A stretch of DNA of 64,000 nucleotides from Arthrobacter sp. 24S4-2. GTDB lineage: Bacteria > Actinomycetota > Actinomycetes > Actinomycetales > Micrococcaceae. The stretch spans positions 1,426,001 through 1,490,000 of the forward strand of contig NZ_CP040018.1 in NCBI RefSeq assembly GCF_005280255.1, written 5' to 3'. This document shows positions 16,841 to 25,963 of the stretch, one piece after another (position 1 is the stretch's first letter; every line of letters begins with the position of its first letter). Below the pieces are notes generated by a model that saw only the letters and a program-made list of their open reading frames with translations, searched no databases and was not told the DNA's origin. A program made the position numbers and the translations under genes.

Positions 16841-18015
16841 CTACGCGAGCCGCATTGCCCCGGCAGCCGGGGTAACGGTAAAGATGTCCGGCTTCCCGTA
16901 CCCGGCCCGGGAAAAGGCCTGCTCGACGGCGGTGCGCACCTGCTGCTCCGCGGAAACCGGGGTGAGGGCAATGGCGGCGCCGCCAAAACCGCCTCCGGTC
17001 ATGCGGGCGCCAATGGCGCCGCTTTCGCGTGACGCGTCCACGGCCAGATCCAGTTCGGGGCACGAAATTTCGAAGTCGTCCCGCATGGAGCGGTGGCTGG
17101 CGTCCAGCAGGGGGCCGATGGCGCCCGGCCCCGCCGTGCCGAGCAGTTCCACTGTCTGCAGGACGCGGTCGTTCTCGGTGACGACGTGGCGGACCCTTCG
17201 GAACGTGACTTCGTCCAGGAGCCCGCTCGCTTCGTCCAGGTCCTCAACGCCAACGTCACGGAGCGCCTTGACGCCAAGCACCTCGGCCCCGAGCTCGCAC
17301 GAGGCACGGCGGGAGGCATACCCGCCGTCGGCGTGGGAATGCGACACCTTGGTGTCGATCACCAGCAGGACCAGCCCGGCAGGCTCCGTTTCGAACGGCA
17401 CCAGGCGGACGCTCTGGTCGCGGCAATCGAGGAACACGGCGTGGTCTTTGGCCCCCGCAGTGAGGCCGACTGGTCCATGATGCCGGTGGGTGCTCCGACG
17501 AAGTCGTTTTCGGCGCGCTGCGTGGACAGCACCATTTCCTCGGCCTTCAGCCCGGCGCCGGTCAGATCGTTGAGGGCTGAGATGACCGCGCACTCGATGG
17601 CGTGCGAGGAGGAAAGCCCAGCGCCCAGGGGAACATCGGAATCCAGGAGCAGGTCAAGGCCCGGCACTTCAATGCCCCGTTCCTGCAATGCCCAGATGAC
17701 ACCCAGCGGGTACTTGGTCCATCCCTTGGCCAGTGAGCCGTCCAGTGATGAGGTGTCCGCCGTCGTCATGCCCTGGTCGCCGTAGGTGGACAGCAGCCGG
17801 AGTGTGGAATCGGGCCGGACGCGGACCGCCACCCGGGCTGTCCGATCGATGGCAAACGGGAGCACGAAGCCGTCGTTGTAGTCCGTGTGCTCGCCGATCA
17901 GGTTTACCCGGCCGGGTGCCTGCCACACTCCGTCCGGGGCAGCGCCAAAGGCGTCGTGGAATCGTGCTGCGAGGTCGCTGCTGCTCAGGTTGCCGTTGCT
18001 GAGTGGGGCGGTCAT
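16841..18015 (-). pseudogene. galK: Galactokinase, interrupted by a one-base frameshift
   Basis: Phosphorylates galactose to galactose 1-phosphate (Leloir pathway). GHMP-kinase features: substrate motif PGRVNLIGEHTDYNDGFVLP, ATP motif PLGAGLSSSHAIECA, catalytic region GIMDQSASL, and near the end MTGGGFGGAAIAL. After SASLRG the frame changes (PKTTPCSS versus the expected AKDHAVFLDCRDQSVRLVPF in the neighbouring frame). Adding one base to the five-C run at 17452-17456 (G on the coding strand) restores a 391-residue enzyme of usual size. The start overlaps the galT stop (ATGA), so both are in one operon. Confidence 0.9.
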
Positions 18016-19157
18016 GCGTGTGCGCCTTCCGGGATTGGCTTGAGTGCTGAAGCCGGAACCGTGACGTTGCGCAATCGCTCGGCCACCAGCTCCGGGGTGG
18101 TGTCGTTAATGAATGCCCCCATGGCCGCTTCGGAACCGGCCAGGTATTTGAGCTTATCCTCCGCCCGGCGGGGGGAGGTCAGCTGGAGGTGGAGGTAGCC
18201 GGCCGGCCGCAGCAGTTCATCCAGGGGGGCCTGGTGCCACGCGGAGATGTAGGGCGTGGGCGTCGGGTAGAGGGCATCAAGCCGCTTCAGCAGGTTCAGG
18301 TACACATGCGCCAGCTCGTCCTTCTCTTCGCCGCTGAGTCCCGCGAGGTCCGGCACCTGGCGGTGGGGGACCAGATGGATTTCAAGCGGCCAGCGGGCAG
18401 CGAACGGGACGTAGGCGCTGAAGTTTTCGCCCTCGACCACCATGCGGCTGCCGTCCTCACGTTCGGACCGCAGCAGCGAACCCGTGAGCGTCTGCCGGCC
18501 GTCGGCGTCGTCGTAGAATTTCCGGGCAGCCGCCCCCATCACTGCTGCGCGGGGCGTGACGTACGGGTACGCGTAGATCTGGCCGTGCGGGTGGTGAAGG
18601 GTCACGCCGATGTCCGCGCCGCGGTTCTCGAACGGGAACACCTGCTGGATGCCGGGCAGCGCATTCAGCGCACCGGTGCGGTGCGCCCAGGCTTCAACGA
18701 CGGTCCGTGCCCGGACTTCGCTCAGTCCGCTGAACGATCCGGTGTGGTCCGGAGTGAAGGACACAACTTCGCACCGGCCGAAGGCCGGGCCGGTGGTTCC
18801 CCAGCCGGCATCGTCCGGAACCGGCCCAAGTGCGGGCCCGAGCGACGGGAAGCGGTTCTCGAAGACGACGACGTCGTAGTCCGGTGCGGGGATTTCGGAG
18901 GGGTTGGCAGGAGTCGTCGGGCAGATCGGGCACTGGTCCGCCGGGGGCAGGTGGGTGCGGCTCTGGCGGTGGGCGGCGACGGCCACCCACTCGCCGGTGA
19001 GGGCGTCAAACCGGACTTCGCCGGGTTCGCTCCTGGCCGGCAGCTCGCGGCGGTCGGGGGTTTGCTCAGGCTTTCGGGTGTTGCCGCCGGCCGAAGCGTC
19101 ATCGAAATAGATCAGCTCCCGGCCATCGGCGAGGTTGGTGCTGGTGATGTGTGTCAT
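18012..19157 (-). CDS. galT: Galactose-1-phosphate uridylyltransferase
   Basis: Exchanges UMP between UDP-glucose and galactose 1-phosphate. HIT-superfamily enzyme of 381 residues; the active-site motif HHPHGQIYAYPY carries the nucleophilic His, and HLVPHRQVPDL and the late HLQLTSPRRAEDKLKYLAGSE are typical. A CPICPTT segment near 80 suggests a structural zinc site. ATG 19157 is chosen over the upstream in-frame codon at 19220 because AAGGA lies eight bases before it and the protein starts at the usual place. First gene of galT-galK, divergent from galM. Confidence 0.95.
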   Translation of the reverse strand: MTHITSTNLADGRELIYFDDASAGGNTRKPEQTPDRRELPARSEPGEVRFDALTGEWVAVAAHRQSRTHLPPADQCPICPTTPANPSEIPAPDYDVVVFENRFPSLGPALGPVPDDAGWGTTGPAFGRCEVVSFTPDHTGSFSGLSEVRARTVVEAWAHRTGALNALPGIQQVFPFENRGADIGVTLHHPHGQIYAYPYVTPRAAVMGAAARKFYDDADGRQTLTGSLLRSEREDGSRMVVEGENFSAYVPFAARWPLEIHLVPHRQVPDLAGLSGEEKDELAHVYLNLLKRLDALYPTPTPYISAWHQAPLDELLRPAGYLHLQLTSPRRAEDKLKYLAGSEAAMGAFINDTTPELVAERLRNVTVPASALKPIPEGAHA

Positions 19158-19238
19158 GCGTCTTGTCCTTTGCGAGCGGCGGCCTGTGAGCCCCGCCCCT
19201 GAGGGCGGAACAGCTGGCATTCCAATTCTCCCATAAAA

Positions 19239-19268
19239 CGATCAAAAAGAAATAGTTTCGAACAAAAG
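19239..19268. promoter_or_regulatory. Direct repeat in the galT/galM divergent promoter region
   Basis: CGATCAAAAAG (19239-19249) and CGAACAAAAG (19259-19268) are spaced exactly 20 bases apart, two helical turns, in an AT-rich patch between the divergent galactose genes. DeoR-family sugar regulators often bind such direct repeats. No regulator gene is nearby, so the assignment is inference. Confidence 0.35.
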
Positions 19269-19335
19269 TTAACACGATGTCTGGGATCCGGCAGGGTGCG
19301 GTAAGGCGTCAGCCGCGACCGGGTACGGTTAGCCC

Positions 19336-20304
19336 ATGACTCCGAGCACCCCTGATTCCGGCCGGACTGACACCGACTCCGGCGTTACTGGCGCGACACC
19401 GCGCCGCTATGCCTCCGGCAGGCAATACGAGCTGCGGCGCGGCGACGCCCTGGCCGTGATCACGGAGCTGGCAGCGGGCCTGCGGCTCTTCTCCCGCGGT
19501 GGCGTCCAGCTGACGGAAACCTACGGTGACGAGTCCATCCCTCCGGGAGCCACGGGCATAACGCTGGCGCCCTGGGCAAACCGGGTCGAGGACGGCGTCT
19601 GGTACCTGGACGGCAAGAAACAGCAGCTGGACATCACCGAAGTGTCCCGCAACAACGCCAGCCACGGCCTGCTCCGTAATGCCTCCTACGAACTCGTGGA
19701 CGAGTCCGAGTTTTCGGTGACGCTGGAAGCCCCCATCTTCCCGCAGCACGGATACCCGTTCCTGGTCCGGCACCGCGTCCAGTACATGCTGGCCGGCGAC
19801 CTGGGCCTCGTGGTCCATCAGACGCTGCTCAATGATTCCGGTTCACGTGCCCCGTTCGTCCTCGGCTCCCACCCGTACCTCAGGCTGGGCGACGTGCCCG
19901 CGGGGGAGCTCGTGCTCACCGTGGGCGCCGCCAGCCGCCTTGTGGCGGACGAGCGGCTGATTCCCCGCAGCTCGGAGCCCGTCAGCGGGGACCTGGACCT
20001 GCGCAGCGGCCGGACGGTGTCCGAACTGGATATCGACGTCGCCTATACGGACCTGGCGTTCGACGGCGGTGTGGCGCGCCAAACGCTGCAGGCTCCCGAC
20101 GGCCGGAGCGTCAGCCTGTGGCAGGACGAGAGCTGCCACTACGTCCATGTCTTTGTCACCGACCAGTTCCCGGGGCGCCCAAAGGCTGTGGCAATTGAAC
20201 CCATGACGGGACCGGCCAATGCTTTCAACAGCGGTGATGGACTGCGCTGGCTGTCGGCAGGGGAGTGCTTCACCATGACCTGGGGCATCAGCGCGTCGCT
20301 TTAG
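19336..20304 (+). CDS. Aldose 1-epimerase family protein (galactose mutarotase-like)
   Basis: Probably interconverts alpha and beta anomers of galactose or a related hexose, supplying galK. 322 residues with a galactose mutarotase-like beta-sandwich. Conserved: the early sugar-contact region GITLAPWANRVEDG, the His-containing NNASHGLLRN, LGSHPYLRLGD with the second conserved His, and the late Glu in AVAIEPMTGPANAF. It is the shorter, non-GalM-canonical subgroup (COG2017). ATG is preceded by TACGGT plus exactly six bases and no ribosome-binding site (leaderless). Divergent from galT-galK. Confidence 0.9.
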   Translation: MTPSTPDSGRTDTDSGVTGATPRRYASGRQYELRRGDALAVITELAAGLRLFSRGGVQLTETYGDESIPPGATGITLAPWANRVEDGVWYLDGKKQQLDITEVSRNNASHGLLRNASYELVDESEFSVTLEAPIFPQHGYPFLVRHRVQYMLAGDLGLVVHQTLLNDSGSRAPFVLGSHPYLRLGDVPAGELVLTVGAASRLVADERLIPRSSEPVSGDLDLRSGRTVSELDIDVAYTDLAFDGGVARQTLQAPDGRSVSLWQDESCHYVHVFVTDQFPGRPKAVAIEPMTGPANAFNSGDGLRWLSAGECFTMTWGISASL

Positions 20305-20330
20305 GCCCGTATGCGGTGACCGGGCGCAAG

Positions 20331-20355
20331 GTGTTGGCCGGTGTTGGCCGGTGCT
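20331..20355 (+). repeat. Short tandem repeat, 10-bp unit
   Basis: The unit GTGTTGGCCG occurs twice in tandem (20331-20350), followed by a partial, altered third unit GTGCT. Lies in the 97-bp gap between galM and the AI-2E transporter gene; no function seen. Confidence 0.6.
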
Positions 20356-20401
20356 GCCGTGGCGGTTTCCCATCGGGGCCATGCTGGGGAAGTATTAGGC
20401 T

Positions 20402-21772
20402 ATGACGCCAGCTGAGGACGCCACGCCAGACCATAGCCCCGATGCCCGGACCGGTGCTGCGTTTCCCGACACGGCAGCCGCGCCCACTTCAACGCCGGCT
20501 GCCGCTGCGCCGCTTCGGGTGATAACGGACCGCGAACTGGACCAGGACATTCCCTATGGTGTGCGGATTGCGGCGTCGTGGGCATGGCGGCTCGGGTTGA
20601 TCCTGCTGGTCAGCGCAGCCTTGATCTGGTTGCTCAGCAAGGTCAGCTTCCTGATCATCCCGGTCATGGTGGCCGCTTTGCTGGCGGGGCTCCTGAGCCC
20701 GGTGGCACGGTGGCTGCGGTCCCGCCGCATCCCGAACGGCGCCGCTGTCGCCATCACGGTCGTGGGATTCCTGGGCCTCATCGTCGGGTCGCTGGCCCTC
20801 GTGGGCAGGCAGCTTGTTTCCGGGTTCGGCGAACTGTGGAGCGAGGCGCTGACAGGGGTCCAGCAGATCCAGGACTGGCTGGCTGACGGCCCGCTCCACC
20901 TGACGGCAGCCCAGATTGACGAGTATCTGCAGGAAGCCACGGCAGCCCTGCAGAACAACAGCAGCAGTATCCTCAGCGGCGCGCTGTCGTTCGGCAGTAC
21001 GGCCGGCCACTTTGCCGCGGGGCTTGTCCTGTCGCTGTTCGTCCTGATTTTCTTCCTTCTTGAAGGCGAGCGGATCTGGGGTTTCCTTGTCCGGCTGCTG
21101 CCCAGGAAAGCCCGGGCCGCCGCGAGCGGTGCGGGCCGCAGGGGCTGGACCTCGATGGTCAGTTACGCCCGCATCCAGATGTTCGTGGCCTTCGTTGACG
21201 CGGTGGGAATCGGCGTCGGTGCCGCCATCATCGGTGTTCCGCTCGCGCTGCCGCTGGGAGTGCTGGTGTTCATCGGTTCGTTCATCCCCATCGTGGGTGC
21301 CCTCGTCACCGGCGCCGTGGCAGTGCTTCTTGCCCTTGTGGCCAACGGTTGGGTCAACGCCCTGGTCATGCTCGGCATCGTGCTGCTGGTCCAGCAACTG
21401 GAAAGCCACATCCTGCAGCCGCTCGTCATGGGCAAGGCTGTGGCGCTGCATCCGGTGGCCGTCATTTTGTCCGTCGCGGCAGGTTCGTACCTCGCCGGAA
21501 TCCCGGGCGCACTCTTTTCGGTGCCCATCCTCGCCGTAGCAAACTCGGCGATTCGATATATTGCTGCCAGAACGTGGGAACATGAAGGAGAGCTGGCGGC
21601 GGCGGGCCCGGGCTATACCCGGGACTCCGAATCCAGCCGAGACAACACCTTCAAGGATGTCTACTTTCCCGGTGCGAATCCGGGCCGCGGCAATGGCGCC
21701 GCACAGTCATCGGGTGCCCCCGCCGGACATGCCGGCCCGGATGCCCCAGCCGAATTCCCCAAAGGAGAATAG
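20402..21772 (+). CDS. AI-2E family transporter (PerM/TqsA-like)
   Basis: Membrane protein of 456 residues, a family of putative exporters or ion-coupled transporters; the substrate cannot be read from sequence. About seven or eight hydrophobic segments: one pair after residue 60 (ASWAWRLGLILLVSAALIWLL), a middle soluble region (residues about 130-180) and a C-terminal bundle with PLGVLVFIGSFIPIVGALVTG and the family motif QLESHILQPLVMGKAVALHP. The N-terminal 40 and C-terminal 60 residues are low-complexity. ilvA follows three bases later, but a functional link is not evident. Confidence 0.9.
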   Translation: MTPAEDATPDHSPDARTGAAFPDTAAAPTSTPAAAAPLRVITDRELDQDIPYGVRIAASWAWRLGLILLVSAALIWLLSKVSFLIIPVMVAALLAGLLSPVARWLRSRRIPNGAAVAITVVGFLGLIVGSLALVGRQLVSGFGELWSEALTGVQQIQDWLADGPLHLTAAQIDEYLQEATAALQNNSSSILSGALSFGSTAGHFAAGLVLSLFVLIFFLLEGERIWGFLVRLLPRKARAAASGAGRRGWTSMVSYARIQMFVAFVDAVGIGVGAAIIGVPLALPLGVLVFIGSFIPIVGALVTGAVAVLLALVANGWVNALVMLGIVLLVQQLESHILQPLVMGKAVALHPVAVILSVAAGSYLAGIPGALFSVPILAVANSAIRYIAARTWEHEGELAAAGPGYTRDSESSRDNTFKDVYFPGANPGRGNGAAQSSGAPAGHAGPDAPAEFPKGE

Positions 21773-21775
21773 TTC

Positions 21776-23014
21776 GTGAAAACCCTCAATAGCCTGCCCG
21801 TCACGCTGGACAATGTCCTGGAGGCGAAGAAGCTGCTTGAGGGGATTATTACGCGGACACCGGTGGAATCGTCGCGGGCACTGGGCAGCATGGTGGGCGG
21901 CGAGGTCTTCTTCAAGTGCGAAAACCTCCAGCGGGCAGGTTCCTTCAAGGTGCGCGGTGCCTATGTGCGCATGGCCAAGCTGTCTGCTGAGGAGAAAAAG
22001 CGCGGCGTAGTCGCGGCCTCGGCCGGCAATCACGCCCAGGGCGTCGCCGTCGCCGCCAAGAGCCTGGGAATCAAAGCGCGCATCTACATGCCGTTGGGCG
22101 TGGCGCTGCCCAAACTGGCCGCCACGCGCAGCCATGGTGCCGAAGTCGTCCTGCACGGGCACAATGTGGACGAGGCTCTGGCCGAAGCCCAGCGCTACGC
22201 CGACGAGTCCGGCGCCGTCTTCGTCCACCCCTTCGACAACGTGGACGTCGTGGCCGGCCAGGGCACGGTGGGCCTGGAAATCCTGGAGCAGGTCCCGCAC
22301 GTGGACACCATCCTGATGGGAGTGGGCGGCGGAGGGCTCCTGGCCGGTGTTGCCGTTGCAGTGAAGGCGCGGGCCAGGGAACTCGGCCGGGAGATCCGGA
22401 TCATCGGCGTCCAGGCCGAAAACGCTGCGGCCTACCCGCCGTCCCTTGCCGCCGATGCGCTGGTGCCGCTGAAGAAGGTCTCCACCATGGCGGACGGCAT
22501 TGCCGTCGGCCGCCCGGGGCAGCTGCCGTTCAGCATCATCCGCGAACTCGTGGACGACGTGGTCACCGTCAGCGAGGATTCCCTGGCACGCGCGCTGATC
22601 TTCCTGCTGGAGCGCGCCAAGATGGTGGTGGAGCCGGCCGGTGCCGTGGGCGTCGCCGCCCTGATGGACGGCAAGATCGAGAACCCCGGCACCACTGCCG
22701 TGATCCTGTCCGGTGGCAACATTGATCCGATGCTGATGCTCAAGGTCATCCAGCGGGGTCTTTCCGCGGCCGGCCGCTATATGACGGTCCGCATGATGCT
22801 GGACGACCGCCCCGGTTCGCTGGCCACGATCGCCCGGATCATCGCCGAGAACGACGCCAACGTCACGGGCCTCGACCACACCCGGGTGGGCGGCTCGATC
22901 AGCATGGGCGACGTCTCCATCACCGTCAACCTGGAAACCAAGGGCCACGAGCACTGCGAGCAGGTCCTGGGTGCACTCCGCGCCGAGGGTTTCCAGCCGA
23001 TCGTGGTCCACTAA
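21776..23014 (+). CDS. ilvA: Threonine ammonia-lyase (threonine dehydratase)
   Basis: PLP enzyme deaminating threonine to 2-oxobutyrate, first step toward isoleucine. The 412-residue protein carries the PLP lysine in GSFKVRGAY (about 61), SAGNHAQGVA, and the phosphate-binding glycine loop VGGGGLLAG (about 182). A single C-terminal ACT domain (about 330-412, MTVRMMLDDRPGSLATIARI) is typical of the shorter TdcB/IlvA1 form rather than the two-ACT biosynthetic E. coli enzyme. GTG 21776 has AAAGGAG six bases upstream. Starts three bases after the AI-2E gene and 11 before the rhomboid gene, so all three may be one transcript. Confidence 0.93.
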   Translation: MKTLNSLPVTLDNVLEAKKLLEGIITRTPVESSRALGSMVGGEVFFKCENLQRAGSFKVRGAYVRMAKLSAEEKKRGVVAASAGNHAQGVAVAAKSLGIKARIYMPLGVALPKLAATRSHGAEVVLHGHNVDEALAEAQRYADESGAVFVHPFDNVDVVAGQGTVGLEILEQVPHVDTILMGVGGGGLLAGVAVAVKARARELGREIRIIGVQAENAAAYPPSLAADALVPLKKVSTMADGIAVGRPGQLPFSIIRELVDDVVTVSEDSLARALIFLLERAKMVVEPAGAVGVAALMDGKIENPGTTAVILSGGNIDPMLMLKVIQRGLSAAGRYMTVRMMLDDRPGSLATIARIIAENDANVTGLDHTRVGGSISMGDVSITVNLETKGHEHCEQVLGALRAEGFQPIVVH

Positions 23015-23025
23015 GGGGGGCACCG

Positions 23026-23661
23026 ATGCTGGACGTTCCTGGGCAACGCACGCCAACCAGGCACACGCCTGCTGCGCGGGCACAGGGGGGACTGCTTGTT
23101 CTGGGGCTGTTCGTGGCTCTGCTGTTCGGTATCGAACTGGTGAACGCCGCCACCTTCCATGCGCTGAACAGGACCTTCGGTTTGCGTCCCCGCAGCGCTG
23201 ACGGGCTGCTGGACATCCTCACTTTTCCGCTGTTTCATGCCAGCCTCGGCCATGTCATCTCCAACGCGCTGCCGCTGGTCATCTTCGGCTTCATCGTCTT
23301 TATGTCCGGGCTCCGGGTTTTCCTCACCGCCGCTGCCCTCAGCTGGTTCGGTTCCGGCATCGTGGTGTGGCTGATTGGCGGCTGGGGAATCACGGTGGGC
23401 GCATCCGGGCTGGTCTTCGGCCTTTTTGCCTTCCTGCTGGTCCGGGGGTTCTTCAACCACAACTGGTGGCAGATTGCGCTGTCGGTGGTCCTGTTCCTCG
23501 CCTACGGCGGCATCCTGTTCGGTGTCCTTCCCAGCGTTGCCGGCTTCGTGTCGTGGCAAGCCCACCTGGGCGGCGCCATGGGCGGTGTTACCGCGGCCGT
23601 GCTGCTGCGGCCCCGCCCGGTACCGCAGGGAAGAACACCGAACAGGATGCCGGAGATTTAA
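23026..23661 (+). CDS. Rhomboid family intramembrane serine protease
   Basis: Cleaves transmembrane substrates within the bilayer. 211 residues, about six membrane helices. Catalytic Ser127 in GASGLVFGLFAF and His180 in WQAHLGGAMGG; the HASLGHVISNALPL segment (71-84) supplies the conserved His/Asn of the oxyanion region. The usual Arg-rich L1 loop is replaced by a short AATFHALNRTFGLRPR region. GGGGGG near 23015 gives a weak ribosome-binding site. Ends at a strong hairpin shared with greA. Confidence 0.92.
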   Translation: MLDVPGQRTPTRHTPAARAQGGLLVLGLFVALLFGIELVNAATFHALNRTFGLRPRSADGLLDILTFPLFHASLGHVISNALPLVIFGFIVFMSGLRVFLTAAALSWFGSGIVVWLIGGWGITVGASGLVFGLFAFLLVRGFFNHNWWQIALSVVLFLAYGGILFGVLPSVAGFVSWQAHLGGAMGGVTAAVLLRPRPVPQGRTPNRMPEI

Positions 23662-23671
23662 CCCACAACGC

Positions 23672-23712
23672 ACGACGCCGGCCGTTCCCGCGGAGGGGAC
23701 GGCCGGCGTCGT
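23672..23712 (+). terminator. Bidirectional terminator between rhomboid and greA genes
   Basis: ACGACGCCGGCCGT (23672-23685) and ACGGCCGGCGTCGT (23699-23712) form a perfect 14-bp stem followed by TGTTT. Outer bases ACCCACAA (23661-23668) and TTGTGGGT (23721-23728) also pair, extending the structure on both sides. Confidence 0.88.
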
Positions 23713-23754
23713 TGTTTAAATTGTGGGTAAAGCGTTAGTTGCCCGGTCCGGAAA

Positions 23755-24249
23755 TTAGCCGACGTACGGCTTTGCGGAGATGATCTCCACGGCGATTTCC
23801 TTGCCGTTGGGGGCGGTGTAGCTGATTTTGTCGCCTTCCTTGTGGCCGGCGATGGCTGCGCCCAGGGGAGACTTTTCGCTGAAGACATCAATGGCTGCGT
23901 CGCCGGCGATTTCGCGGGAACCGAGCAGGAAGGTCTCTTCATCACCGGCGATTTTGGCAACAACCAGCATTCCCGGTTCGACGATTCCGTCATCCGCCGG
24001 GGATTCCCCGACGTGGGCATCCCGCAGCAGCACAGTGAGCTGGCGGATGCGGGCTTCGATCTTGCCCTGCTCCTCCTTGGCAGCGTGGTAGCCGCCGTTC
24101 TCCTTGAGGTCGCCCTCCTGGCGTGCAGCTTCGATCTTCTGAACGATTTCCGCCCGGCCGGGGCCGGAAAGGTGGTCCAGCTCTGCCTTCAGGCGGTCAA
24201 AAGCTTCCTGGGTAAGCCAAGCTGCAGGCGCGCTGTTGGTGGTAGACAC
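23755..24249 (-). CDS. greA: Transcription elongation factor GreA
   Basis: Rescues backtracked RNA polymerase by stimulating transcript cleavage. 164 residues: N-terminal coiled coil with the tip acidic pair around GDLKENGGYHAAKEEQG (about 45-61), C-terminal FKBP-like domain ending SEKSPLGAAIAGHKEGD. GTG 24249 is preceded by AGGAG and matches the family N-terminus; the longer frame to 24276 adds only unconserved residues. Same greA - DUF4307 - mca order as M. tuberculosis Rv1080c-Rv1082, from memory. Confidence 0.96.
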   Translation of the reverse strand: MSTTNSAPAAWLTQEAFDRLKAELDHLSGPGRAEIVQKIEAARQEGDLKENGGYHAAKEEQGKIEARIRQLTVLLRDAHVGESPADDGIVEPGMLVVAKIAGDEETFLLGSREIAGDAAIDVFSEKSPLGAAIAGHKEGDKISYTAPNGKEIAVEIISAKPYVG

Positions 24250-24435
24250 GGACTTCTCCTCTTGTGGGTTTAACAAGCAAAAGACCCCGCCACGGTGGCC
24301 ACTTGTGGGACTCAGTAACCAGCTCAGCGGGGTAAAGGTATTGATCCATTGTAGTCAATCCTGTGGACAAACCAAAGATGGCGTGCGGCGTGGGTCACAG
24401 GCGGCGGCTTCCGGGTGGCCGGAAATGGCTGCCGC

Positions 24436-24894
24436 TTACTTGTCCGCGTCCGGAATCCAGCAGCTGTCCACCACGCCGGACACTGACAGGGACTCGGTCC
24501 TGACCACGGCGCGGTGGACGGTGGTGCGTCCGCCGTCGGCGCTGGCGTCAGCCGGGTTCGGGCCCACGTCGACCACTTTCCATCCGACCACGGCGAACTT
24601 GGAGTCCAGGGCCTTGACCGCGCATTTGGCACCGGTTGCGGGCTCCTTGGTGACCTGGAAATCGATCTCCGCCTGCGTGGCGTCGGTGGTGCTGTACCCG
24701 ATGTCCTTGAAAGACACAGTCTCATTGTTCAGGGAAGTGGAGATCCAGGCCATTAAGGCTATCCCGGCCGCGAGTCCCGCTATTCCGATGTTGCGCTTGG
24801 CCTTACGGGACAAGGCACGCTTTTGGCCCCCGTAGCGATTGGCTAGTGTGGTAGTTGCCGGCGCGGAAGCGCCCGGTTGATCCTCGGAAGTCAC
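24436..24894 (-). CDS. DUF4307 domain membrane protein
   Basis: Actinobacteria-specific protein of unknown function, 152 residues. One membrane helix near 34-54 (IGIAGLAAGIALMAWIS), then an extracytoplasmic beta-rich domain with two Cys (AKCAVKAL and DSCWIPDADK) that could form a disulfide. Start: GTG 24894 is preferred over ATG 24897 because TAAACT (minus strand, 24901-24906) lies exactly six bases before it, the leaderless spacing seen for many genes here. Divergent from mca. Confidence 0.88.
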   Translation of the reverse strand: MTSEDQPGASAPATTTLANRYGGQKRALSRKAKRNIGIAGLAAGIALMAWISTSLNNETVSFKDIGYSTTDATQAEIDFQVTKEPATGAKCAVKALDSKFAVVGWKVVDVGPNPADASADGGRTTVHRAVVRTESLSVSGVVDSCWIPDADK

Positions 24895-24990
24895 CATTCC
24901 AGTTTAGTGTGGATCCGACAGGGGTGAATTCCGCGCCCCGAAGCGGTAAATCCGCACCCCCCGGAATTCGAAGAAAGTGAGCCGTTTCAG

Positions 24991-25896
24991 ATGACAGCGT
25001 CCGCAAGCCAGTCAAAACCGCTCCGTCTGCTGGCCGTCCACGCTCACCCTGACGATGAATCGAGCAAGGGCGCCGCCACCATGGCCATGTACGCCGCGGC
25101 AGGGGTCGACGTGCTGGTGGCCACCTGCACCGACGGATCGCGCGGCGGCATCCAGAACCCTGCCGTGGAGAACGAACCGCACCCCAAGCGCGACATGGCC
25201 GGTGCCAGGCGGCTGGAAATGAACAATGCAGCCCAGGTGCTCGGCGTCCGGCAGCGCTGGCTGGGATTCGTCGACTCCGGGCTGCCGGAAGGCGATCCGC
25301 TGCCACCGCTGCCGCCGGGATCGTTCGCCCTGCAGCCGCTGGAGCGGGCCGCGGCGCCGCTTGTGAGGCTGGTGCGTGAATTCCAGCCACAGGTGATCCT
25401 CAGCTACGACGAAAACGGCGGCTACCCGCATCCGGACCACATCATGGCGCATCGCGTCGCCGTGGAGGCCTTCGAAGCCGCCGGCGATCCGGGCCGCTAC
25501 GTCGGAGCCGGTGAGCCCTGGGCTCCCAGCAAGCTCTACTATGACCGCGCCTTCAGCCCGGACCGGTTCCGCGCTCTGCACTTCGCGCTAGAAGAGGCGG
25601 GCCTGCAGTCGCCGTACGCGGAACGGCTGGCGGCGTGGCTCGAGACCGACGCTGAGGGCCACACGCCACCGCCGCCGACGCACGAAACCACCACCCAGAT
25701 TGACTGCGGCGACTACTTCGAAGCCCGCGACGACGCGCTCCGGGCACACCGTACCCAGGTGGATCCGCTGGGATTTTTCTTCGCGGTTTCCCCGGAGATG
25801 CAGCGCCGTGCCTGGCCGTGGGAGGACTACTCGCTGATCCAGTCCCGGGTGCCCGCGGAGCTCCCGGAAAAGGATCTGTTCGCAGGGCTAAGATAG
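24991..25896 (+). CDS. mca: Mycothiol S-conjugate amidase
   Basis: Zinc hydrolase that splits mycothiol adducts of electrophiles and drugs into mercapturic acid and GlcN-inositol; cytoplasmic detoxification. 301 residues of the LmbE/PIG-L fold. Zinc motif HAHPDDE (17-23) and the second His site in GGYPHPDHIMAHR. SSKGAAT after the zinc motif carries the Lys that distinguishes Mca from the deacetylase MshB, and GSRGGIQNP is Mca-like. The ATG follows GTGAGCCG poorly, with AAGAAAGTGAG further upstream. Presence of Mca marks the host as a mycothiol-making actinobacterium. Confidence 0.95.
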   Translation: MTASASQSKPLRLLAVHAHPDDESSKGAATMAMYAAAGVDVLVATCTDGSRGGIQNPAVENEPHPKRDMAGARRLEMNNAAQVLGVRQRWLGFVDSGLPEGDPLPPLPPGSFALQPLERAAAPLVRLVREFQPQVILSYDENGGYPHPDHIMAHRVAVEAFEAAGDPGRYVGAGEPWAPSKLYYDRAFSPDRFRALHFALEEAGLQSPYAERLAAWLETDAEGHTPPPPTHETTTQIDCGDYFEARDDALRAHRTQVDPLGFFFAVSPEMQRRAWPWEDYSLIQSRVPAELPEKDLFAGLR

Positions 25897-25963
25897 AGCC
25901 GAAGGACATTTCTATGCCCCGTAGAATTCAGGGCCAATAATCAGCTCCACAGAAGGTTTAACC

